From the NCBI GenBank assembly GCA_963806015.1, contig CAWDWM010000010.1, forward strand, positions 464,798 to 528,797: DNA of 64,000 bases, written 5' to 3'. Positions within the stretch are counted from its first letter, which is position 1, and each line of letters starts with the position of its first letter. Shown one piece after another: positions 48,684-59,699 of the stretch. The notes below the pieces were generated by a model. The model searched no databases and was not told where the DNA came from. It was given only the letters and a program-made list of their open reading frames with translations. Made by a program: the position numbers and the translations under genes. This DNA comes from JAOPZW01 sp963806015. Lineage in GTDB: Bacteria; Actinomycetota; Thermoleophilia; Solirubrobacterales; Solirubrobacteraceae.

Positions 48684-48719
48684 GATCGACCCGGCCGGCT
48701 GCTCAGCGCTCCATGGGGG

Positions 48720-49214
48720 TCAGGCCGTCGTCTGCTCGCGCAGCGCCTCCTGCAGGGTCTCCTCGGCGTGCTCGCTCAGGGAGCTGTGGATGACCTCGCC
48801 GCCGTACTGCGAGATGCGCGGCAGCACCTTGTCCGGGGTCGACTGGCTCACGAGGACGAAGACCGCGGCGCCGCCGGGCTGCAGCTTCTCGCCGAGCTCC
48901 TTCATGAACTTGTCGTCGACGCCGACGTCCGTCGCCGCGCCGGCGGCGGCGCCGCTCGCCCCGCCGATGGCCATGCCCAGGAGCGGCATGAAGAAGATGA
49001 GGCCGATGAGGCCGCCCCACAGCGCGCCGCTGGCCGCCCCGCCGGCCACGGGCTTGAAGGTCTGGCGCAGCTTGATCTTGCCATCGTCCTTGCGGATCGC
49101 GACGACGAGGTCCTCGAGCTGGATCGAGCGCTCCCTCTGGAGCTCGATGAGGGTCTGTGCCACCTCGGAAGCGGTGGTCTCGTCGGGGTAGGCGACGGCG
49201 ACGAGGTTGCTCAT
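48720..49214 (-). CDS. DUF1269 glycine-zipper membrane protein
   Basis: 164 residues. The N-terminal alpha/beta part (NLVAVAYPDETTASEVAQTL, DLVVAIRKDDGKIKLRQTF) is followed by a glycine-zipper membrane region (GALWGGLIGLIFFMPLLGMA, IGGASGAAAGAATD). The C-terminal part (DKFMKELGEKLQPGGAAVFV) ends in an acidic helix. The family is common in stress gene sets but has no known function. ATG 49214 has GGAGG upstream and a 43-nt leader from the box promoter. Confidence 0.85.
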   Translation of the reverse strand: MSNLVAVAYPDETTASEVAQTLIELQRERSIQLEDLVVAIRKDDGKIKLRQTFKPVAGGAASGALWGGLIGLIFFMPLLGMAIGGASGAAAGAATDVGVDDKFMKELGEKLQPGGAAVFVLVSQSTPDKVLPRISQYGGEVIHSSLSEHAEETLQEALREQTTA

Positions 49215-49263
49215 ATGGTCCTCCGGTATCGGGCTCGCCGCCCCAGGGCGGCCGTACGAGGCC

Positions 49264-49308
49264 ACTATCAACCGTCGACGGTGAGACGTCCTCATCCACT
49301 TCGGGTGA
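49264..49308 (-). promoter_or_regulatory. 7-3-7 box and -10 of the DUF1269 gene
   Basis: Box TCATCCACTTCGGGTGA at 49292-49308. On the minus strand GATAGT (plus 49269-49264) follows after 22 nt. The same GATAGT hexamer serves the response regulator at 2878. Confidence 0.7.
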
Positions 49309-49315
49309 CCAGCGA

Positions 49316-49361
49316 TCACCCACTTCGGGGGATGCAGCTCGGCGCCGGCGCTCCGTAGCGT
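49316..49361 (+). promoter_or_regulatory. 7-3-7 box and -10 of the DUF4239 operon
   Basis: Box TCACCCACTTCGGGGGA at 49316-49332, then 23 nt to TAGCGT at 49356-49361. The predicted start is near 49368, six bases before ATG 49374. Centre-to-centre distance to the divergent box is 24 bp. Confidence 0.7.
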
Positions 49362-49373
49362 GGGCGGGCCGTC

Positions 49374-50204
49374 ATGCGCCTCTTCTGGACCATCCTCATC
49401 CTGCTCGTCGTCAACGCGGCGACGATCGGGGCGATGCTTCTCGTCCGTCGCCGGGCTCCCGAGGGCAGTCACTTCAAGGACGGCGACCGTGCCTCGGGGG
49501 TGTTCGGCGTGCTCGCCGGCGGCTTCGCGATCTTCGCGGGGTTCATCATCTTCCTCGCCTTCACCACCTATGACCAGTCGCGCAGCGGCGCGGAGGCCGA
49601 GGCGCTGACGGTCATCCAGCAATTCGAGACCGCGCAGTTGCTGCCGTCGGTGGTGCGCGATCGCATGAGCGGGGAGATGGTCTGCTACGCGCGCACGGTC
49701 GTGCACCAGGAGTGGCCGCAGATGGAGGCCGGGCAGGGAGGCGACACGATCAACCCATGGTCGATCGCCCTGTTCCGGAGCCTGCAGCTCGTGGAGCCGA
49801 AGACCGCCAGCGAGCAGGCCGCGTACTCGAAGTGGCTCGATCAGACGTCGGATCGTGAGGCGGGCCGCAGCGATCGGCTCCACGGCGCGGAAGGCATCAT
49901 CCCGACCTCGATCTGGCTCGTCCTCTTCCTGATCGCGGGCGTCGTCTTCATCTTCATGCTGTTCTTCGCGGACAGCGGAGAGGGCGTGGGGTCCCAGGCG
50001 ATGCTCATGGGATCCGCGACGACGGTGATCGTGCTCACGCTGGCCGCGATCAACGCGCTCAACCACCCGTACAGCGCCGGCGTCGGCCAGATCAAGCCGG
50101 TGGCGATGCAGCGGTCGCTGCGGATCCTCGACACCGCGCGGACCGTCCTGAACGTGACGACTCCCGTGCCGTGTGACGCGCGCGGTGCCCGGGTCGCGTC
50201 CTGA
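49374..50204 (+). CDS. DUF4239 bestrophin-like membrane protein
   Basis: 276 residues: helix 1 MRLFWTILILLVVNAATIGA, helix 2 VFGVLAGGFAIFAGFIIFLA, a large polar loop (about 75-180, with EAEALTVIQQFETAQLLPSV), helix 3 SIWLVLFLIAGVVFIFMLFF and helix 4 SATTVIVLTLAAINALNHPY. The order and the FTTYDQSRSGAEAEA segment fit DUF4239, which is distantly related to bestrophin channels. It may form an ion channel. The next gene overlaps by one base. Confidence 0.75.
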   Translation: MRLFWTILILLVVNAATIGAMLLVRRRAPEGSHFKDGDRASGVFGVLAGGFAIFAGFIIFLAFTTYDQSRSGAEAEALTVIQQFETAQLLPSVVRDRMSGEMVCYARTVVHQEWPQMEAGQGGDTINPWSIALFRSLQLVEPKTASEQAAYSKWLDQTSDREAGRSDRLHGAEGIIPTSIWLVLFLIAGVVFIFMLFFADSGEGVGSQAMLMGSATTVIVLTLAAINALNHPYSAGVGQIKPVAMQRSLRILDTARTVLNVTTPVPCDARGARVAS

Positions 50205-50845
50205 TGGCTGAGGCGGAGCAGAGCCGCTTCGATCACCACTTCGAGCTCGTCGCGACCGTGCTGCTCGCGGTGGCCGCGGTGGCCACCGCATGGGCGTCCT
50301 ATCAGTCGGCGCGCTGGCACGGCGAGCAGGCCAGGGCGCAGAGCGCATCGGTCGCCGCCCGCGTCGAGTCGACCCGTGCGGCGAACGTGGCCAACCGGCA
50401 GGGGCAGATCGACGTCGCGGTGTTCACGCAATGGGTCGATGCCTACGCGCGCAACGAGACGAAGCTCGCCGCCTTCTACGACAAGCGCTTTCGCCTCGAG
50501 TTCAAGCCGGCGTTCAACGCCTGGGTGGCCACCAAGCCGCTCAAGAACCCCGGCGCCCCACTGTCGCCGTTCGCGATGCCGCAGTACAAGCTCGCGGCCA
50601 ACGCGGCGTCCGATCGCCTCGAGGTCAGGGCCGCCGCGGCCTCCCAGCGCGCCGGCGAATTCATCCAGCGCGCCGACGACTACTCGCTGGCGGTGGTGCT
50701 GTTCGCCTCGTCGCTGTTCTTCGCGGGCATCAGCACCCGGCTGCGCTCGTCCACCACGCGGATGGTCATTCTCGGGCTCGGGTGCGCGCTGTTCCTCGGC
50801 AGCGTGATCTGGATCGCGACGTTCCCGGTCAGCCTGGCGCTTTGA
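50204..50845 (+). CDS. Hypothetical membrane protein, partner of the DUF4239 gene
   Basis: 213 residues: an N-terminal helix (HFELVATVLLAVAAVATAWA), then a long helical soluble part (QSARWHGEQARAQSASVAAR, FTQWVDAYARNETKLAAFYD) and two C-terminal helices (LAVVLFASSLFFAGISTRL, LGLGCALFLGSVIWIATFP). I cannot assign a family with certainty. Its ATG overlaps the DUF4239 stop (TGATG), so the two proteins are likely made in equal amounts and may form one complex. Its 3' end overlaps the convergent CYTH gene by 17 nt. Confidence 0.65.
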   Translation: MAEAEQSRFDHHFELVATVLLAVAAVATAWASYQSARWHGEQARAQSASVAARVESTRAANVANRQGQIDVAVFTQWVDAYARNETKLAAFYDKRFRLEFKPAFNAWVATKPLKNPGAPLSPFAMPQYKLAANAASDRLEVRAAAASQRAGEFIQRADDYSLAVVLFASSLFFAGISTRLRSSTTRMVILGLGCALFLGSVIWIATFPVSLAL

Positions 50846-51599
50846 GCTGCTTGGAGAAGAACTCCAGCGCCTTGCGCGTCTTGGTCGTCTGCGCGCCGCC
50901 GACCTCGATGCCGCGCTCGGTCAGGAAGGCGCGGCCCTCGGCGGCGACCTGGAAGGCCTCGTCGGGGGCGCACTTCGTCGAGAGCTCGAGGATCCGGGTG
51001 CCATCGGGGTACAGCCACAGCTCGACGACCATCTTGCGGGCAAAGCCCTGTGGGGCGGCCTTGACCTTGAGCACGAAGATCGGGCCCAGCAGGACGAGGT
51101 CCTCAAAGCCGATGCCGGCGGGGGCGTGTTCGGCGAAGAACGCGCGCTGTTCCTTGGAGTAGAGCTTGCGCAGCGGCGCGGTCCCGGCCGCGACGTCGAG
51201 CACGGGCGTGCTGGGCACGCCCTTCATCGAGGCCGAGCAGACGAAGCCGCCGGGCATCGCATCGACCTCGATCATGCACCACGGCGACTCGCGCACCTTG
51301 CGCGGCAGCTCGGAGGGCACGACCGGGCGCAGCTTGACCACCGAGTCGTCGCCCTTGCCCGCGACGCGGCGGGAGCGCACGACGACCCCGGCGCTCTCCA
51401 ACTGCAGGTCAGGTGTGTCATAGAAGGACACCACCCGGACCTGGGCGCCGAGGGGATCCATCCCCAGCGCCATGAACGTCGAGCGCTGCTCCGATTCGGG
51501 GATCGTCAGCTTGAGCTCCACGCTGCCGGCGCCCTTCATCAACGAGAGCATCTCGACGACGGCCTCGTCGCTGAGCTTGGGTGTGGCGACACTGGGCAT
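50829..51599 (-). CDS. CYTH-like domain protein
   Basis: 256 residues. A CYTH-type triphosphate-tunnel fold is suggested by the early VELKLTIPES (ExExK-like), VRVVSFYDTPDLQLESAGVV (YFDTxxxxL region), VVRSRRVAG and SVVKLRPVVP. Basic residues line later strands (FARKMVVELWLYPD). CYTH enzymes bind and cleave inorganic triphosphate or related substrates, and PPK2 (55791) is another polyphosphate enzyme nearby. The first ExExK is imperfect here, so catalytic activity is uncertain. It lies 18 bp after the arylsulfatase gene on the same strand and is likely in its operon. Confidence 0.75.
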   Translation of the reverse strand: MPSVATPKLSDEAVVEMLSLMKGAGSVELKLTIPESEQRSTFMALGMDPLGAQVRVVSFYDTPDLQLESAGVVVRSRRVAGKGDDSVVKLRPVVPSELPRKVRESPWCMIEVDAMPGGFVCSASMKGVPSTPVLDVAAGTAPLRKLYSKEQRAFFAEHAPAGIGFEDLVLLGPIFVLKVKAAPQGFARKMVVELWLYPDGTRILELSTKCAPDEAFQVAAEGRAFLTERGIEVGGAQTTKTRKALEFFSKQLKAPG

Positions 51600-51617
51600 T
51601 TCGTGTTTGTCCTCTCG

Positions 51618-53969
51618 CTATTGGCGCGCCATCGCGATGGTCAGGCGCTCCTCGGTCGTGATCAGGTGGTCGGCGTCCTGGGCGTCGTCGCCGAGGTCGA
51701 TCTCGACCCAGCGTACGCGCCCGGTGAAGCGGCTCTCGCGCAGGTCCAGGTCGTCGCTCACGGGCGTTCCGCCGTCGGTGCCCACGTCGGTGGTCTCGTC
51801 GCCGGAGAACATCATCGGCACGGTGGCGTCGACGCGGCCCTCGCCGACCGAGGCGCCGTCGAGGTAGAGCGTGGCCGTTCCGCCCTTCCCCAGACCGCCG
51901 CCGTCGTAGGCGAACTCCATCCGCACCTGATGCTCGCCTGGTGGGACGGCGGTCTCGCCGTGGACCTTGAACTGCTGCAGGCCGAAGAGGTTGTAGCAAT
52001 AGGCCGGCCGGCCGTCCTTGAGGTAGATGCTCCAACCCCCGAAGGCGCCGCCCTGAGCGACGATGACCCCCTCCGCGCCGCCGTCGGGGACGACGATCTG
52101 CGCCGTCACGGCGTGCGACTTGTTCTTGACCACCACCACCGAGTTCTCCGACAGGCGTCCCATGCCGCCGAACAGCAACTGGCGAGTGCCGCGGATGAGC
52201 TGCGGGCGCCCGGCCATCTCCGAGTTGAAGCGCTCGACGCGGCGGTCGTCGAGGGGCAGGACGTTGTACTTCGTCGCCTCGATGAGGAACAGCCGCTGCA
52301 GCTCGGCCAGCTTCTCGGGCTGCTCGGCGGCGAGGTCGTGCGATTGCGTCCAGTCGTCGGGGCCGTAGAGCTCCCACACGTCCTGGTCGAGCGGCGGGCT
52401 CGGCGTCATCACCCACGGCGTGCTGTGGCGGGTAACCGCGGTCCAGCCCTTGTGGTAGATGCCGCGGTTGCAGAACATCTCGAAGTACTGCGTCTCGCGC
52501 CGCTCGGCGGCCGCCGCGTCGTCGAACGAGTAGGCCATGGACACGCCGTGCAGCGGCATCTGCTGCACGCCGTGGACGAACGTGGGCTCCGGAAGCCCGG
52601 CCGCGTCGAGCACCGTGGCGGCGATGTCGATGACATGGTGGAACTGCGTGCGGACCTCGCCCTTGGCCTTGATGCCGGCCGGCCAGTGGACGATCGTCCC
52701 GTTGCGGGTGCCGCCCCAGTGCGAAGCGATCTGCTTGGTCCACTGGTAGGGCGTGTCCATCGCGTGGGCCCACCCGACCGCGTAGTGGTTGTAGGCCTTG
52801 GGCGTGCCGAAGTCCTCGATGCGCGAGGCCATGAACTCGGCCGTCTCGATGCCGGCGGCGCCGTTGAGCACGACGAGCTCGTTGAAGCAGCCGTTGGGGG
52901 TGCCCTCGCCCGAGGCGCCGTTGTCGCCCACCATCACGTACACGAGCGTGTCGTCGAGGATCTCGAGGTCGCCAAGAGCGTCGATGAGCCGGCCGACGTG
53001 ATGGTCGGTGTGCTCCATGAAGCCGGCGTAGACCTCCATCTGGCGGGCGAGGACGGGCTTCAGGTCGTCGGGCATGTCCTCCCACGCCGGGATCTCGTCG
53101 GGGCGCGCCGTGAGCTCGGCGTCTGCGGGGACGACCCCAAGCTCCTTCTGGCGCGCGAGCGTCTCCTCGCGCAGAGCGTCCCAGCCGGCGTCGAACTGTC
53201 CCTTGTACTTGTCCGACCACTCGATCGGCACGTGGTGGGGGGCGTGGGTGGCGCCGGGCGCGTAGTAGACGAAGAACGGCTTGTCGGGCATCAGCGCCTT
53301 CTGCTGGCGGACCCAGTCGATCGCGTGATCGGTCATGTCCTCGGTGAAGTGGTAGCCCTCCTCCGGCGTGCGGTCTGGCTCCACCGGGACGGTGCCGCTG
53401 TAGATCGCCGGGGCGTACTGGTTGGTCTCACCGCCGATGAAGCCGTAGAAGTGCTCGAAGCCGCCGCCGCCGGACGGCCAGTTCTCGAACGGTCCCATCG
53501 GGCTCGTCTGCCACACCGGCACCTCGTGGCACTTGCCGAACTGGGCCGTCGAGTAGCCGTTGAGCTTCAGGGTCTCGGCCAGTGGCGCCGCCGTGTTGGG
53601 GCGCAGCGAGTTGTAGCCCGGCGCCGATGTCGCGATCTCGGTGATCCCGCCCATGCCCACCGCGTGGTGGTTGCGCCCGGTCAGCAGGGCCTGGCGCGTC
53701 GGTGAGCACAGCGCCGTGGTGTGGAAGCGGTTGTAGCGCAGTCCGCTTGCGGCGAGGCGCTCGAAGGTGGGTGTCCGGCACGGGCCGCCGAAGGCCGAGG
53801 AAGAACCGAAGCCCGCGTCGTCGAGCAGGACCACGAGCACGTTCGGCGCGCCGGCGGGCGGGAGCAGCGGCTCGATCGGCGGGTACGACGTATCGGGATC
53901 CTTGGCGTCGTAGGTCGTCAGGCCAACGTGCTGCCGGTCGGGAATGGGCAGGACGTCGCGTGAGCTCAT
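51618..53969 (-). CDS. Type I arylsulfatase
   Basis: 783 residues. The N-terminal sulfatase domain has metal-binding NVLVVLLDDAGFGSSS and the maturation motif CSPTRQALLTGR, in which Cys (about C88) becomes formylglycine. GKCHEVPVWQTSP, APHHVP and VYVMVGDNGAS complete the active site. The C-terminal about 200 residues are a beta-rich domain (HQVRMEFAYDGGGLGKGGTA). No signal peptide is seen, so it may be cytosolic. It hydrolyses sulfate esters. ATG 53969 is preferred over 53999 because the predicted box-driven start coincides with it. A formylglycine-generating enzyme must be encoded elsewhere. Confidence 0.9.
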   Translation of the reverse strand: MSSRDVLPIPDRQHVGLTTYDAKDPDTSYPPIEPLLPPAGAPNVLVVLLDDAGFGSSSAFGGPCRTPTFERLAASGLRYNRFHTTALCSPTRQALLTGRNHHAVGMGGITEIATSAPGYNSLRPNTAAPLAETLKLNGYSTAQFGKCHEVPVWQTSPMGPFENWPSGGGGFEHFYGFIGGETNQYAPAIYSGTVPVEPDRTPEEGYHFTEDMTDHAIDWVRQQKALMPDKPFFVYYAPGATHAPHHVPIEWSDKYKGQFDAGWDALREETLARQKELGVVPADAELTARPDEIPAWEDMPDDLKPVLARQMEVYAGFMEHTDHHVGRLIDALGDLEILDDTLVYVMVGDNGASGEGTPNGCFNELVVLNGAAGIETAEFMASRIEDFGTPKAYNHYAVGWAHAMDTPYQWTKQIASHWGGTRNGTIVHWPAGIKAKGEVRTQFHHVIDIAATVLDAAGLPEPTFVHGVQQMPLHGVSMAYSFDDAAAAERRETQYFEMFCNRGIYHKGWTAVTRHSTPWVMTPSPPLDQDVWELYGPDDWTQSHDLAAEQPEKLAELQRLFLIEATKYNVLPLDDRRVERFNSEMAGRPQLIRGTRQLLFGGMGRLSENSVVVVKNKSHAVTAQIVVPDGGAEGVIVAQGGAFGGWSIYLKDGRPAYCYNLFGLQQFKVHGETAVPPGEHQVRMEFAYDGGGLGKGGTATLYLDGASVGEGRVDATVPMMFSGDETTDVGTDGGTPVSDDLDLRESRFTGRVRWVEIDLGDDAQDADHLITTEERLTIAMARQ

Positions 53970-53975
53970 CCCGCG

Positions 53976-54020
53976 ATTCTCCGATCTCGTGGGCGCCATC
54001 GCCTCATCCGGATCGGATGA
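53976..54020 (-). promoter_or_regulatory. 7-3-7 box and -10 of the arylsulfatase operon
   Basis: The palindrome TCATCCGGATCGGATGA (54004-54020) is followed on the minus strand by GAGAAT (plus 53981-53976) after 22 nt. The predicted start is exactly at ATG 53969. Toward the plus gene at 54065 a TAGCCT-like hexamer occurs only at about 29 nt, so that direction is less certain. Confidence 0.7.
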
Positions 54021-54064
54021 AGCGGCGCATGTGCAGCCGGGGGCGGGGGTAGCCTCCGGCCGCC

Positions 54065-54340
54065 ATGTCGAGCGATCATCCCGGCCTCGTCGTCTCCGAG
54101 CACGGGGCCGGCGTGCGGCTGCACCTCGGCTCGGTGGCGCACGGCGACGGGCCTTCGCTGCAGGAGGCGGCCGACGACCTCGTGCGGCGCGTCCTGGCGA
54201 TCGGCAGGGCGCTGCGGACGAGCGGGTTCGCGGCGTCGACCGAGGTGCCGTACGACATGGCCGCGTTGAGCCTGCTCTGCGAGCTGGACGAGATCTCCGC
54301 CGCGGGCGGAGACGTCCGCTCGCGGCTGTTCGGCGCGTAG
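54065..54340 (+). CDS. Hypothetical small protein (91 aa)
   Basis: A short soluble protein, not recognised: VVSEHGAGVRLHLGSVAHGD then LQEAADDLVRRVLAIGRALR and DMAALSLLCELDEISAAGGD. It looks like one beta-hairpin and two amphipathic helices. ATG 54065 starts 44 nt after the shared box. It lies between two boxes and may be a member of the same regulon. Confidence 0.6.
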   Translation: MSSDHPGLVVSEHGAGVRLHLGSVAHGDGPSLQEAADDLVRRVLAIGRALRTSGFAASTEVPYDMAALSLLCELDEISAAGGDVRSRLFGA

Positions 54341-54344
54341 CCCA

Positions 54345-54390
54345 TCACCCGATTCGGGGGAGGCGAGGGTGAGGTCGCTTGCCCGATGCT
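54345..54390 (+). promoter_or_regulatory. 7-3-7 box and weak -10 of the AI-2E-type permease gene
   Basis: Box TCACCCGATTCGGGGGA at 54345-54361, then 23 nt to GATGCT at 54385-54390. The predicted start is near 54397, giving an 82-nt leader before ATG 54479. This is one of the weaker -10 matches. Confidence 0.5.
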
Positions 54391-54478
54391 CCTGCGCGTC
54401 GCGATGGCGCGCCGGGAGCCCGTTCTCGATCCGCCGCACCGCGCGCGATGATGCCCGGCGAGGCCCGGCACCAATCTG

Positions 54479-55690
54479 ATGTCCCCACGGCTCACGAGAC
54501 GCATCCACCGCACGCGCGCCCCGGGCACCGATCCCGGCGATGAGCCTGATGTCGTCGAGCTCGAGTCGGTCGAGCTCTCCGGCGTCTTCTCGGCCCCGCA
54601 GTGGCTGAGAGACCTGGGGTTCGCGTCGTGGCTGCTGGCGGGCGTCGGGGCCGTGCTCATCGGTGCGACGTGGGTCGCCGCGCTCACGAGCACGATCGTC
54701 GTCCCCGTCGTCGTCGCGGGGGTGGTCGCCGCGGTGACGTCACCGCTGGTGCGCATGCTCCAGCGCCGCGGGCTCCCGCGGGCCGCGGGCGCGGCACTCG
54801 TCTTCCTCGGCCTCCTCGTGCTGGGCGCGGCCTTCGTGGTGATGGTCGTCGGGGGCATCTCGAGCCAGGCGTCCGAGCTCACGCCGAAGCTCGCGCAGGG
54901 CGCCGACAAGATCCAGGCCTGGCTTCAGGATCTGGGCGTGAGCTCGGACAGCGCGCAGCAGGCCAACAGCGACGCCGGCGCGGGGCTCAGCAAGGGCTTC
55001 CACGCCCTCCTCACCGGCGTGGCGACCGGGGTCGAGGCCCTCGCGTCGCTGGCGATCTTCCTCTCGTTCACCGCGCTGAGCCTCTTCTTCTTCCTGAAGG
55101 ACGGCCCGGTGATCCGGGCGTGGGCGGAGCGCCACCTCGGTGTGCCGCGGCCGGTCGGCCACATCGTCGTCTCCCGCACGCTGCAGTCGCTGCGGGGCTA
55201 CTTCGTGGGCGTCACCGCCGTCGCCGCGTTCAACGGCATCGTCATCGGCCTGGGGGCGCTCATCCTCGGCGTGCCCCAGGCCGGATCGATCGCGATCGTG
55301 AACTTCGCGGCCGCCTACATCCCGTTCCTCGGTGCCTGGAGCGCAGGGGCGTTCACCGTGCTCATCGCGCTCGGCGCCCAGGGAACCGACGCGGCCATCG
55401 CGATGACGGTGATCGTCCTGCTCGCCAACGGCGCGCTCCAGCAGCTCGTCCAGCCGATCGCGATGGGCGCGGCGCTCGGAATCCATCCCCTGGCGGTCCT
55501 GGTGGTGACGATCGCGTCGGGTGCGCTGTTCGGCATCGTCGGGATGGTCCTCGCGGCTCCGCTCGTGTCCGCTGCGGTGCGGATCTCCGCCGACCTGGCG
55601 GCGAGCCGTGCGCGCGCCGCGGAGGAGGCGGCGGCGGTCAGCGCTCCGGCTGCGCCCGGGCCGGTGGCTCCGCAGCCGGGTCAAGGCTGA
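54479..55690 (+). CDS. AI-2E family transporter (YdiK/TqsA-like permease)
   Basis: 403 residues with about eight helices. After a charged N-terminus: WLLAGVGAVLIGATWVAALT, VVVAGVVAAVTSPLVRMLQR, LFFFLKDGPVIRAWAERHLG (family hallmark), GYFVGVTAVAAFNGIVIGLG, NFAAAYIPFLGAWSAGAFTV and GALQQLVQPIAMGAALGIHP (hallmark QLVxPxxMG). Members export autoinducer-2 or act as Na+/H+ antiporters; the substrate here is unknown. The last codons (GPVAPQPGQG) and the stop belong to a 55-bp repeat also found at the end of the SulP gene. Confidence 0.85.
   Translation: MSPRLTRRIHRTRAPGTDPGDEPDVVELESVELSGVFSAPQWLRDLGFASWLLAGVGAVLIGATWVAALTSTIVVPVVVAGVVAAVTSPLVRMLQRRGLPRAAGAALVFLGLLVLGAAFVVMVVGGISSQASELTPKLAQGADKIQAWLQDLGVSSDSAQQANSDAGAGLSKGFHALLTGVATGVEALASLAIFLSFTALSLFFFLKDGPVIRAWAERHLGVPRPVGHIVVSRTLQSLRGYFVGVTAVAAFNGIVIGLGALILGVPQAGSIAIVNFAAAYIPFLGAWSAGAFTVLIALGAQGTDAAIAMTVIVLLANGALQQLVQPIAMGAALGIHPLAVLVVTIASGALFGIVGMVLAAPLVSAAVRISADLAASRARAAEEAAAVSAPAAPGPVAPQPGQG
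55636..55690 (+). repeat. 55-bp 3'-end repeat, copy 1
   Basis: Matches 61396-61450 at 47 of 55 positions, and at 31 of 33 in the last part (55658-55690). It covers the C-terminal tail and stop codon of the AI-2E permease gene in the same frame as the other copy. It contains an imperfect GGCTCCGCAGCC palindrome. Confidence 0.7.
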
Positions 55691-55790
55691 CGCCGAGGGC
55701 GTGCGCACGAGTACGCGAGTGGTGCGTGGGTGCTCGCCCGCGGTGACCGCGCAGTGGTAGAAACGCCCGGCCCACAACCAAAGGACGACG

Positions 55791-56699
55791 GTGGACACGC
55801 GGACCAGACTTGTCGAACAACTTGTCGTGCAACCCGGCCAAGCGGCGGACATCGCCAACAGGGACCCGGGTTGGACGGGCGGCGCGGAGTTCGCTAGCCT
55901 CGCGCAGGACGAGCTCGAGCAGCGGGCGAAGGACGCCCTCGCGAGTGGCATCGAGGAGCTCTCCGACGCACAGGAACTGCTCTGGGCGAGCGACCGTTAC
56001 GCGGTCCTCCTCGTCCTGCAGGCCATGGACGCCGCCGGCAAGGACTCGGCGATCGAACACGTGATGTCCGGTGTGAACCCGCAGGGTGTCCAGGTGTTCT
56101 CGTTCAAGCAGCCATCCTCCGAGGAACTCGACCACAACTTCCTGTGGCGCACCTCGAAGGCGCTACCCGAGCGCGGCCGCATCGGCATCTTCAACCGGTC
56201 GCACTACGAGGAGGTCGTCGCGTTGAAGGTCCATCCCGAGTGGCTCGAGCCGCAACGCCTTCCGCCCGGTGACCGAGACGAGCGGTTCTGGCAGGAGCGC
56301 TACGAGGACATCAACGCGTTCGAGCGCCACCTCGACCGCAACGGGACGAAGATCGTCAAGTGCTTCCTCCACGTCTCCAAGGAGGTGCAGAAGCAACGGT
56401 TCATCGCGCGGCTCGACACGCCGGGCAAGGAGTGGAAGTTCAACGCGGCCGACGTCACGGAGCGGGCCCAGTGGGACGCCTACATGGGCGCCTTCGAGGA
56501 TGCCCTCACCGGCACGTCGACCCCGTGGGCTCCGTGGCACGTCATCCCTGCAGACCACAAGCGACTGACGCAGGTCCTCGTCGCGGCGGTGCTCGTCGAG
56601 GCGCTCAGGTCGCTCGACCTCCACTGGCCGGAGGTCTCGGCCGACGACCACGCCGCGAACCTCGAGGCACGCAAGAGGCTCGAGGCCGAGACCGGGTGA
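55791..56699 (+). CDS. ppk2: Polyphosphate kinase 2 family protein
   Basis: 302 residues of the PPK2 family, P-loop kinases that use polyphosphate to phosphorylate nucleotides. Walker A VLQAMDAAGKDSAIEHVMSG is at about 82-101. The lid region has SFKQPSSEELDHNFLWRTSK, then GRIGIFNRSHYEEVVALKVH (Walker B) and GTKIVKCFLHVSKEVQKQRF. The pattern fits single-domain PPK2 with an HFLWR-like motif (here HNFLWR), often AMP- or ADP-phosphorylating. GTG 55791 has AAAGGA upstream. No good 7-3-7 box lies in its 100-bp leader. Phrases such as GTCGAACAACTTGTCGTGC show slightly different codon use from the neighbours. Confidence 0.9.
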   Translation: MDTRTRLVEQLVVQPGQAADIANRDPGWTGGAEFASLAQDELEQRAKDALASGIEELSDAQELLWASDRYAVLLVLQAMDAAGKDSAIEHVMSGVNPQGVQVFSFKQPSSEELDHNFLWRTSKALPERGRIGIFNRSHYEEVVALKVHPEWLEPQRLPPGDRDERFWQERYEDINAFERHLDRNGTKIVKCFLHVSKEVQKQRFIARLDTPGKEWKFNAADVTERAQWDAYMGAFEDALTGTSTPWAPWHVIPADHKRLTQVLVAAVLVEALRSLDLHWPEVSADDHAANLEARKRLEAETG

Positions 56700-56895
56700 G
56701 TCCCGAGGCCGACTCGGCCTGAAGCACTGACCGCACGCGGGACTGTCCTGGCCGTGGCACGTCATTCAGGGTGCGCGCACTCCGGTCAGAAGCCAGTCCG
56801 CACCCTTGGTCTCCCGCGCGCGCGGCGGCGATGCTGCCCTCATGGCCGATAGCGATGCGCAAGGCGACGCGGGAGGCGCTGAAACGGGAGCTGCG

Positions 56896-59649
<2,754 letters not shown>

Positions 59650-59662
59650 GCTGTGGCGCGGC

Positions 59663-59678
59663 CAACGCGGTCGCGTTG
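59663..59678. terminator. Short inverted repeat after the ATPase gene
   Basis: CAACGCG (59663-59669) and CGCGTTG (59672-59678) form a 7-bp palindrome with a 2-nt gap, 14 bp after the ATPase stop and 22 bp before the SulP start. It might be a weak terminator or an operator. Confidence 0.3.
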
Positions 59679-59699
59679 AGCTGAATTCGAGCTAGAGCG

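Noticed and set aside
55740..55756. Box-like GCGGTGA sequence upstream of ppk2
   Set aside because: Only the right half resembles the box, the left half fails, and no -10-like hexamer occurs at 22-23 nt.
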